Assembly: GCA_035772405.1 (NCBI GenBank) | Contig: JAYKKM010000196.1 | Span: 3,175,501-3,239,500, forward strand | DNA: 64,000 bases | Source of the DNA: Chrysogorgia sp. JL179-B06 | Taxonomy: Eukaryota; Cnidaria; Anthozoa; Scleralcyonacea; Chrysogorgiidae | Direction of reading: 5' to 3' | In this document: one piece after another, positions 37,601 to 49,600 of the stretch | How the letters are laid out: each line of letters starts with the position of its first letter | How positions within the stretch are numbered: the first letter of the stretch is position 1 | Position numbers and translations under genes: made by a program | The notes under the pieces: generated by a model | Database searches by the model: none | Told to the model about the DNA's origin: nothing | Seen by the model: the letters and a program-made list of their open reading frames with translations, nothing else

Positions 37601-40600
37601 TACGCAAATACAAAAATAAAAATTGGGAGAACTAAAACTGTTTGGGATTAAATACTAACCAGCTTCATTTTTTAATATAGTTTCAGGTTGTTGAACTAAA
37701 ATTGCTTCATATATAACTCCGGTGTAATAATCTAGACCTCGAGCTAAACTCATATCAAAGGAAACCTGTAAGGAAAAAATAGAATGTAATGTTGCACCAA
37801 AACAAGCCAAGTAATTTGGACGTGGAGGGTGTGGTCTGTATCACGCCTTATGACGGGACACAGATAAAATCAAAGTCGAATTCTACTTCGTAGTCACCTC
37901 CGTTTGTGGTGGTTTGCGGTGGTTTGTAGTTGTTTATGGTGGTTTGCGGTGGTTTGTAGTTGTTTATGGTGGTTTGTGGTGGTTCTGTGGTAGCTCTTGG
38001 TTGTTTATGGTGGTTCTATTGATCTCTAATAAAGACTGGATCGAGAAACTATTGTTCAGAAAATGAAGGCGAAAGTATAGAAGAAGCGGCCATCTTGATG
38101 TGACCATGTTATATAGTTTTAGTTACTATAGGCGACAGAGGACTATCTGTCTAAAATCTTTCAAGATGCTAAAATTAATCAGTTGTTGAAGGTTTTAATA
38201 ATTAATCGTAATTTCCTCGATCCAGTCCTATTTTAGAGATCAGTGGCGTGTTCAACCCCGTCTGCGTTCCTTTTGGCCTCCGGGTAAATGCTTCATCTAA
38301 CCGTAACCCTAACCTTAACCTCTTGTTTTAGTTAGATTGAAGCCAAACATGGCGGACATGGAGGTGATTCATTTTGTACGTCAATTTCAGTCCCCCAATC
38401 AACTTTTCTATTTTTCTCAACTTTGAAAACATACACTCTTAATATCAAGAGGCAGAAATGATCCAACAATAGCAGGTCATAGAACATTAAGTAGTATAGA
38501 GAGTGGGGCTACGAGCTCAATTTTTACATATTCAATGTTGAACGCGAATATAATCACCAAAACATCACCAAATTTACACCAAATCCCAAACCCCCAAAAA
38601 ATTCGATGTCATTTCGGTAATTCTAAATTTACAACATACATCAAATAAGACCACAAACTCGATTTATATGCTAATAATGTGACATTTCAATATTTTTGCA
38701 TGTTTTTTTAAAAATAGAATGTGTCGCTTCGTCATTTTCGCGTTTTTTTAAAAAATAGAATGTGTCGCTTCGTCATTTTCGTATATTTAAAAAATAGAGA
38801 GTGTCGTTTCAACATTTTCGCATTTTTGTTTGACCGACGCGCTCTGCTGTTGTCTCAACTCACGCGCGAAAAAAACCACTAGATTTTCAAGTCTAGTGAT
38901 GATGTTTATCCAAATGGATAGCAAAATGGTGCTCTTTTGATTGGCTAACAACATTGACTAACAAATAGTCAGTTGTTTTGCAAATTAGTCTGTTTGCTCA
39001 CTATTTTCAGTGTTTGCCTCACTCCTAAAATGATGATCGTACACGTGTTTCGATGTTATAATTCCTCCCGACAACAAGCCCAAGAAAGGTACGTACGGTG
39101 TCACAATCGCGACAATACTCTCAACGTCTTTCTTTAGTAACGGATCTTTTTGTAGTTCGTCGTTTAGTTCCTCAGGGTTCTCGATAGCGTTCAACCCATC
39201 TAGTAAGCTGGCGAATTTGCTGATTAGCAAGTCGGTGAGAAAAGCGTTTGCGATCTCCATTCTCTTCAACTCGTGTTGGCGCCATATCTTATCAATAACT
39301 TTCGCGGACGCTTTTTTAATGTACGCTTCGGACTGACTTACCACACCGTCACCGGACAGTCTAATAAGTTCGGATCTCGTAACGTCAACGTTGTCTTCCG
39401 CAGTTGAGGTGTCGTCAGTCTCCTCAACTAATTCCTCAATCGTGGGGTTTTCCTCACTTTTGCGTTTTACCATCACGCTATTACTTATACCCATATTTTA
39501 TTGCGGAGTAACAACTTCGTGACTGTATGGATAGCGCAGTGAGATTTCGAGTCTAGCGTACTTATTATTTTTTAATGCGGTCACAATCGTCGATGCTTCT
39601 TCTTTGCTAATGTCTCCAAGGTAATCGTCAATAACAACCTTCATATCACTCCTACTCGGGCAGTAGAAGCAAACGAGCTTACTAATATTTTCTCTGTACG
39701 GTTTTGCGATCGACGTCAGTTGTTGTGTGATGACAATAACGCTCAGCATAAAATGTCGCGCGCTAAAAGCCAAGTTGACCAATTGACTAGTCCTATTCTT
39801 GACGTCCTGCCCACTTGCACAGTCGTCCAACACAATCAGAGTGTTAGTGCCTTTAAAAACATTAGTTACACACTTGAGAACAGCGTCGACACTATCCTGC
39901 GCACAGTCTATCGCTAACACATCAGGGTCGCGCACATATTTCCAATCTTGATACGCTTTGTTCCACTCGAAAGTTGGACAAATCAACACAATGTAGTCAA
40001 ATTTACCACGATACTCAGACTCTAATGTTTCCAGCAAATAATGTGTCTTACCACAAGCTGTCATACCAACAATTAACATATTAAACGGAGTCTCCATTAA
40101 CTCACGTTTGATTTAATACTGGATTGACTGCAACCCATTGTTCATGAAGTTGACCAGCCCATCACTCATCACAAACACCCTGCACATAACATTCGCAGTA
40201 GTCGCTTTCTTAGTGATTTCAAGAAGCACGCCGGATTGTGTGTTTACGATTTTCTTGCCAGTGGCGACGTTGTAATTATCTTGAACGCTCCTCAAGTCAA
40301 TGACCAACGCAAAACTATTTTTATAGAATTTCTGTATGGTCATGAACTGAGCGTGTTCCTCACCCAACCCAAACAATCGTTTCGCTTCTGCGTAGAACTT
40401 CGACTTTGGGATGCCTTGTGAGTGCACACTATTTGGCACACCTTCAATTGTGACTCTAACACTCTCGATATTTGGGTAAAGAAACTCCTCACTGTCTGTT
40501 CGCACCTTATTCGTGAATAGCAACACAATCGCCTTCATGCTTTTTCTTGGCAGATTGACATTTTCATTCACAATGGTTGTGCCCTTGTCCCATTCAGTGG

Positions 40601-43600
40601 TTTTCATCAATGTAACGTGTTCGTATGACAAACTACGACCACTTGCATAGCCTGACGTTATTTCATCAGAGAGCTCTTGGTTATCAATCGTTTCGTACTC
40701 AAGCTCGAGGTTCTCCAGAGTGTATCCACCTACAGCGCTACCGGATTGCGCCACCATGATGTCTGTGGCCTTTGGAAGTGTGATCACATACTGCAAGTTA
40801 TTATTCATGCTAAAAGGAGCGTACAACCCATGGTCATTCATAATCTTGCCGAGCTTTATCCGCTGTTTCGTCCCAATCACACCAAACATCAACGCGTCAC
40901 TAACTTTAGCGACGTTCCCACTTGTCGCACCACTGTCATCCTTAGAAATTAGCTTTCTCAAGTTCTCACCACCAATACCATAGTCAATCATTTGGTCTCG
41001 CGCAGTAACACTTTCCCAAAGGTCGCGATAGACACCAATGTAATTTTCCCCATTGTTGTCATACACAGTTTCCCCAGCTAGTCTCACAACAAGTTTCTCA
41101 ACCAACAACTTGCTAACATTATTCAAGAACCAGCTTTTGGCGTTTGCATTCTTAAAGTCGAACACTAAACCTAGCGATCCAGGTACCAAACAGCTGCTAA
41201 CCTTGAGCTTTGGTATATCAATGTAAAGTTCCTCACCAGGACTGACTTTATTAGGGTTCAACGTGATTACGTGTTGCGTTCTCACCCCTTTTATGACACC
41301 CATAGTCGCTCGTCTAAAACCAGGGCTCAACTCTGCTGACGTGACGTTCATATACCTTACATATGTTTTATCATCTTCGAAGCTAAGACCCTCGAAGCTG
41401 AGACTACCGTTTTAGCTTGTAATAGTCATACACAAACCACACAAATATCACTGCGAGTACCCACAGATTTTGAGCCAACCAAGCGAGACCCTTCACACCC
41501 AACGTCAACGCATTATAAACTAAATTAGCCAACCCAACAGCCCATGGACCCATCTTCGTTATCGCGTTCTTAACAACCTGTGCGAATGACCTCGTGGCCA
41601 TAGCGCCTTTCACAACAGCGGACCTCCCAGCGATAATAATAGTTGTTATAATCCCAGCCACTGAAATTGCCACAGCGCTCAACCCAACCATATTCTCTTT
41701 AGCCCATTCCTTGAACCTCTGCAATCTGTCAATGTCGACTTCTTGTTGCTCTCTAACCTCCTCTATTTGCCGCTGTTCAATAACTCTGTCTCTAGCCTTT
41801 CTAAGTCCAATCATTCTCTCAACTAGACCAATACGCTCTTTTTTCTCCGCAGCTGTGAGGCCTTCTCTGTTAAGCTCTGCCAATCTCTCACTCGTTTCAT
41901 TTATCGCCTTTTGAAAATAGTCTGCTTGTATTTGCAACGCACCAGTGTCACCTATTCTTGACTCACGCAACACGCTATCGTTTGGATTAACCACACCATT
42001 CAGCTCGCGGTTTTCGTCTGGTGTTAGCCTAGGTATGTCATCATAGCCCACTTTTGTCTCAATTACTGGGAAGTCATCTGGGATTACTTCTGTTGTGACA
42101 GCTGTCGTCTCTGTACTCTCAGGGATTTGACTAACTAACTGTTTGAACTGTTCAATCGCGTTTTTACTACTCGCGTCTTTACTGTAGATCAAGCCTTTTT
42201 TCCCGGGTATTAGAATTCGTTTGGGTTTTCCATATTTACCATCTTTGTTTACCGGTTTGAAAAGAATAGCCCCTGAGTCCGTAACCTGCGACCTGTTGAC
42301 TATTTTCCTTGACGCGTCGTCGTGACCGAGTCCCTTTTTGCTTAATTTACGTATTTTCCTATTTATTAGCTTGATTCTTTTTACATTGTTTTCTGTTAGC
42401 TCTTTGTTGGACGCTTTTAGCTCACCCAGTCTTCTCTTAATTTCCTCCTCCTCTTCAAAAGCTATACTGAAACTTACGTCGTTGACGTCGCCATATGACT
42501 CCTGTTCAACAAACTCTACTGTTGGGACTTCTGTGTTAGTCCCCCTTATTGTCACCGTTTTACCATCGTCAGTGTCGATAAATGACGTCTCTTTTTCTTG
42601 AGGCCTTCTATCTTTCTCTTCCTGAAATCTAGTCATTCTATCGAACAATCTATCATTCTCGACGCGCACGATATGTGGCATGTCACCATCGGGGTGCTCA
42701 TCGTTAATTAAATTGTAAGCTTTAGTGTCACTTTCAATTTCGTTATTTAGTTGATCGTCAGTGTAGGCTATACCAAGGTTCTCCATCTCAATCTCATCAA
42801 AACCTTCCCCACCTTCAGCCATATTACATTAGCTCACATTTTGAATGTCGCTTTCTGGTATCCACGAATTATGTTTACTCTCATAACCCAACCATTTGAC
42901 CAGCGCCATCTTCTTCCCTCTGACTTTCTTTCTTTTCAACACCTTTTCAACTCTGTACACATCGTCACCATGTTTCTTATTAACCAGCGATAATTCCTGT
43001 TCATAAAATTTACCAATAATCTGTTCACCACTTATGTCCTCAATTTCGTACACATTCGGATCACCACGAATAACCTTTACCACTTTAAACAGCTCTTCAG
43101 TGAAGTTGGCTTCATAACCCTTTGTGAACACACTCTTGTATTTACTAATTCTCACTGACTCGCCAACTCTAAACTTTGGCAATGGGTTGTCTGCAAATTG
43201 GTGACCAAACAAAGTGGTCCACACTTCGCCTTCGTTTGACTTATCGACATCCTTTGGCTTCATCATAATGCTGCGATTCACATTGCTATTGTAATTGCTT
43301 ACAAACTGAACCAAAACGTCAATCCATTTGTACGTCCCATGAGTGTAAAAGTACTTCCACATAATACTCTTCAGACTTCTATTAAAACGCTCAACAACAG
43401 CAGCCTTTTTATCGCTCTTAGTGCTGAAATATTCAACGTCGTGTTCTTTCAACAAACTTTTCACCCCAACATTGTAGAACTCGAGTCCATCATCAAATTG
43501 CGCTAACTTAGGCGTGGTCCCAAACCGATCTTTAAAATCACTCAACAACTCTCCAACAGCCTTAGTCATGCTCTTAGTGTCTTTTCTGTAAACCGCAATT

Positions 43601-46600
43601 CCAAAAGCGTATCTACTCAATATTTCGATGCCTGTCAATATCCAATAATACCCGCCATTCTGTTTTGAGTACTTACTCATGTCCACTAAGTCCATTTGGA
43701 GCTCTTCACCAAGAAATCCGACGAGGGTAGCATGGAATTTATGCCTTCTCACGATGGGTTTGTACCTAGTGTAGGTGTCCTGCGCGGTCAACCATTCTTT
43801 CACTGTTTTTCTAGTTACTTTCAATCCGTCCCCTAACGCACTTTGATACAACCTCTCTACACCAGTGTACCCTGTCTTGGGATTATAATAAATGTCTCGC
43901 AACCCTTGCTCTGTTTCCACACCAAGCTCCATATAATTCACACAATATACAGTTCCAATAGCACCGCGCCAATTTTATTATCACCGTTGTTTGGTTTGAC
44001 GCGAAACGTCATACTTGAGTAAACGCCTTTTTTAACACCCACCTTTGACTCGATGTCCACATAACGTTGTACTGACCCATTCAAAGACTGTTCAGTGAGT
44101 ATTGGCAACGTTGCGATCACATTGCTACGCTTTCCATCAATACCTACGTTACCCTCCGTCTCGACAATGTCACATAAGATTTCTATGTACTTCAGACCTC
44201 TGTACATGTCGACCTTGTTTGGACTGGTGTACCACTTTGAGTCACCCTTAATCACCCTATCCTTCGCGAAACCTAATAGAAGTCCAATGGCGCCAAACTC
44301 AACTGGGGCACTAGCCTTAACCCTACATCTACTTGTGAGCGGTATTTTCTCCATCTCAAGGTCCTCACCATTCCGTTCTTTAAACCGTTCTTTTAAGAAT
44401 CTGGCCAGTGCGTCGAAGTTAGCGTACCCCCCACTCGTTATCATACTTTTAAGATCACTCGAAGGGTAGCTCAGCGTGGAGAGCTGAGTGGTGTCGCTAT
44501 CTAGTATGTTAGTGTAGCCCCAAAACACGGTGGCTGTCTTGACTATAATGTGTGGGTTGTCACTCACGATCATTATTGCGTTGTCAAAGGACACAACTTT
44601 TTCTCTGCCTTCAATGAATACCGTCAACTTTCGCATTATGTATAACATATGGTATATTATATGCAGAAAGCCCTTCATGATTACTATGGAGAGTACTACA
44701 AACGTGCGATGGCGAGCACATCGAAGGCTACATCTGAGCCAAACGTCAAAAGTGCCTCTGGTAGATCCACAGTTTCCGTTGAACCTCTAATTAATACCAC
44801 GACCCTGACCATATAATATAGTGTGTGTTATGTAGATGCTAACAAAAAGAAAGCAAGGTGAACTAATTCTTCTTAGTGAATTTCCAAATGCGCAACTAGA
44901 TAAGTTTGAGTTTGGGTACAACCTCGCAGACGACAATAAAACAGTCAAGACCGTTGACATTTACTTCAAGTCGGGTCCAAAGTACTCTGACATGATAAAC
45001 ATAAAGTCATCAAAGTTCACGAAGAACAAGGGCTTCACAAAATTCCTTAGCAATACACCAAGATTCCCAAGAATATGGTCGAGCGATGGGCGTGTCCCAA
45101 AGTTATTACTGACAGAGACCCACAAGAGCTACAGAGAAGTCGAGACGTTTCCACCATACGTCCTAAATTACCCAACCCACAATTTTGACGTCTTTGTTGA
45201 CGACAATAATTCCTTCAAATCAGACCTACCGAAAATATTCATTGACACCAAAAGACGTCACAACGACAAGGCAATTGGTGGTAACGTTAACACAGTTTGG
45301 ACTCTACTCGAGAGTTACTATCAAGCGATCGCAGGTATGTACATCGCTACATATCGCTCAGGGGTGTCTCTACAGAACTTAAGTTATCACGTCGACGTCC
45401 CAAAGCAAGTCGTAGGTCTCATGAGGTTTCACGTGTACTTCACCATTCGTCGTGTGATGTTCCGTTTGAGTAAGAGTCAAGTTGACATTAACAACATCTT
45501 AAGACTGTACCTCCCTGACTGGCGACTTTTGAAAGGACATGTACCATTGACTGATGTTGACAATAGATACATCAAAGACATCCAAGGTGATTATCGTCGG
45601 TATTGCCCAAGACACTCTGACGGGTTCACACCATTAGGGCAAGAACTATTAAACCAATCGATTGAAGTTTACATGTACGCCATTCTTGGAGCCCAAGCGA
45701 GGTCAAAGCAAAGCATCGTGGGAACTAGAGCTAGTGCTCGAGAAACACAACAAATCTTTAGAGACATCGTTGAAAACGCTGTGGTTCAGTATTCACCAAG
45801 TGTTTGGATCAACCTTATGAACAAAGCGATTAGTGACACCAACGTTAAGCTAGACACAGCTGTGACACCCAACACTTGGCTGATCCCCAGAAGCATGGTC
45901 TTGTTAAAGGACCCCATTGTCGGTTACAATAACGTGCTAAGAACTTCGTCCGAAACTGGGATGACGTTTGGGTATAATGACGGGTTGAACTACCACCGAG
46001 CGTCAAAAGCGAAGCACAAAAAAGTCCACCAAGCGGCAGGACTTCACTTGGAAACTCTAGCTACGCCACCTGCAAAGAAAACAGTGGTCACCACCAATCA
46101 AATAGCGCAGACCACCACAAGTAAGTCAGACACCACGACAACGCTGGCGATAATCTTAGGGTTCTCAGCAGTCTCTGGCTATCTACTAACCAAATACATC
46201 TTGAAGTAGTAATGAGTCTAAACTATGGGTACGAGTCTGACGACCCTCACGATAAAATACTAAAGAGAACGAAAAGACATCTGGACGAAGATCCCAAATT
46301 AAGTGCGACTGGTGGAAGGATGTCTGGAATAATAGACATGCAAGGCTCAGCGATAAAAAACGTAGCAGACCCAGTCGATGACTCAGATGCTACCAATAAA
46401 AGAACTCTAGAGCGACTATTATCAGGTTTCCTAAAGAGTCAGTCCTACAACATTGTGCTCGACTTCAACGTTAGCACACACGCCTTAAAAAACGTGGAAT
46501 TTCACACCAATGGTTCAAACAATGTGAAAGCTATTGGTGAAACAAGTAAATTAGTGCAAAACAACCCGACTTATGGTCCTATTATCGGCATCAGCAGTGT

Positions 46601-49600
46601 AAGCCAAAGTTTTCTATCACCTGTGTTAACACCAATCCCACTTGAGTCAGGTCTTCATTTTAATTGCCCCAGTATGCAATGGTGCGACCTCTCCATTTTT
46701 GTCGTGGTGAGGTTACCTGCTCGCACCGCTGGATCAAATTGGGAGACAATTATATCAAACGACGACGGTCAGTGGGATAAGTTCATAGGGTACAAGACTG
46801 GTATGACTAATGGACTCGCGTATGGTGGCAGCATCCCAGCGATGGAGAGCATATGCACTATTCCAAGTGGTGTTGACCTCACCAAAATGCATATGATATC
46901 AATACATTGGCAAATAGACAATTCACACGTCAGAGTCAACAACGTTAAGTCAACCGACTCAGACTTCGTAGCGAATATGGGAAAGATAGGCACACCCTAT
47001 GGAACAATTTTTGGAATACACCGACCAAGAATACCACTCGCACCCTATGCATACCCATCGTTGATAGAATTCTACGGTGTGAAAATTGTGAGTGGCTACA
47101 TGGCGAACCGAGACATCATAATCATGGGTGGAAAAATGATGAAGGAATATGGTATAAAGTAAATGGGAGCATGTATTTCGAGACCCCATGAAATATATAA
47201 AATAAATAAGACGACTGATCACATGTTCAAAGCTGGTGGGTCATTTGGTCGCGGTGACGTTACTCTCGAGCTCCACGCTGAGATTGGTATGAGGTCTAAA
47301 AAGACTTACGGCGAACCTATTATGTTACCAGAATTAGACACTGTTCATGGGAGTGGTAGGAGACGTGACCTAAGTTATGTAATGGGTTGGCTTAGAAAAC
47401 TGGCTCGTAACATTAGAAACTTTTTCAGACGATGTAGAAAACTGAAGACTAATAAAACACACCTGCTGCATTGGTACACAACAAACCAGATCTATAAAAA
47501 ACCTGACACCTATGTCGAGTAGTTTTTTTTGCGAGGCTATAGTAATGGCAACCAACTCAGTGCAATTATTCGATGGTCACCAAATCACGATGGTTAATCA
47601 CAACGGTGAAATATGGTTCAAAGCAAGAGAAGTCGCAAGTGCTCTAGGTTACGCTCGACCAAAAGATGCAGTTCACGACCACGTCGAACCTGATTGTAAA
47701 ATGAAGATAGAGCAGGCCTCGTTTATCAACGAACTTGGGGTCTACTCGTTAGCGTTCTCGAGTAAAATGGAGCGTGCGAAACACTTTAGAAGGTGGGTGC
47801 ACACAGAAGTCTTACCAAGCATTAGAAGGGGCTTAGCCGACGTTGGTCTCAAGCACAACCAGTTTAAAATGATCACTGAGTTCGACCTTCACACGAAAGT
47901 TGTTGGTTTTCATAGGAAATATTATCCAGAGGCTATTTTGATAGCCGCTTGTGGTGAGAATCAAGACACTTCGAGTAAAAGAATAAATTCGTGGAAAAAA
48001 GGTTACCAACGCGGAACGCCTGACTTGATTATCGCTAACGCAAACCGACAGCACAGTGGGCTTGTGATTGAGTTCAAGAACCCAGGTGGCACAGGTAGGA
48101 CATCTGAAGAGCAAGACTCTCTGCTGCTCAGATACAAATCCGCTGGGTATCTAACGTTGTTGTGCGACTCGTACGACGACGCTATTACCACAGTAGTAAA
48201 ATATTTCTTTGACGTTGGGTTTCAGTGCTCTCAGTGTTTTCGTAAATTTAAAAATAAATCAGCGTTGAGTAACCATGAGAGACGCTATTGTAAAGAGACT
48301 TTTTAGACAGTGAGTAATAAGTCGAATTAGCACTCGTTCTCGTTGTTGAGATGACGTTTGAAGCGACAACTGCTCTAGCATTTTTTAAAGACGTTTTTGA
48401 CTCGGTGAAAAATATCTGCGAAACTTTCTCTCTTTATTTCACAAACCTTCTGACCACTGTGTGAAAAAAAATGTTTCTACGGTACATTGGACGCTTCATG
48501 TGACCAATGTATAAATTTAAAAAAGTGGGGTATCCGAGAACACCCTTAATTTTGTGTGGAAGGATGATGACGTCTGCACACTGCACGATATTGCTCAGCA
48601 CCACCAACGAACGATGGTCCTGGGTTGTATCTCCAATTGAATGGTGTATTAACAGTTGTTCCATCAGTGTCACGACAAACGGCGCAATACGCTTTTAGAA
48701 ATGTGATGTCGTCTGCCATTGGGAAGAGTGTGTCAAGCTCACCAATTCTTTTTAAGCGCTCCGTTGGTGATTAACTTCGCAGGTAAACTGTCTGATCCAA
48801 CAACAATGGTCTGACGATGTGTGGAGAACGCGTGGTCAGTTCGTCTGGTGTCACCTGTGTTGTTCATGTAAAGGACTTTGAGCCCTGACTTACTTAACGT
48901 GATTAACCTACGAAGAGTCTCTGTTGTTTTTCCTGCAAACATGGGACCAATCACGATTTCTAGTTTACCAACTTTCTTCATGGTTACTATACCTTCGGAG
49001 AAATATTTTTTCATTGTGGAAATCGTTGTTCGTTGTTGAATATCCGCTGAAGCTCTAAGTTTTTAAGATGGGACCCCGAGCTCTCGTGTCTTGAGCGATA
49101 CATTGGGTCGTTGGTGACCACACCGCACGGGTAACAGGCGTACACGTTTTCATCTCTCGCAAAGTGTCTGTGGGCGGGTGAGAGTACGTGGTCCTTGATA
49201 TCACCCACACCCAGTATCTCATTACACCCCACCTTGCAAACGTGAACGTCGCGGTTTGCGGCGAGCTCTAGCCACGCTTTGGCTTTGGTTGGGCATGGTT
49301 TCCATAGAAGGGTCGCTAAGAACACTTGGAGGAAATTACCGAGTAATGTGGCGTTGGACTCACGAGGGTTGTTCAAGTAGACATCACTTGCTAACATAAG
49401 GTACTTGAATGATGAGTAACACCACACAGGGATTATGCCAGCTAATGTATCAGCAAGCTCGTTGGCTCTCTCCTCTCGAAGATCGATCCAAGCGTCGAGA
49501 AGATACCTCGTATGGCGGACCTGAGAGCTAAGCCGTTTTGGCTGCCCTTCAGGGTCAGGGTCGAACAGTGTGTATGTTGAGAAGTACTTGTTTAAGACGT

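Noticed and set aside
41594..44469. Plus-strand frames of 80-125 codons opposite Polinton minus genes
   Set aside because: Mirror frames of the membrane protein, integrase and penton genes, with low-complexity Ser/Leu composition.
48434..48673. Minus-strand frame of 79 codons as a separate gene
   Set aside because: The neighbouring frame over the same bases reads as the C-terminal half of thymidine kinase, which explains the sequence better.
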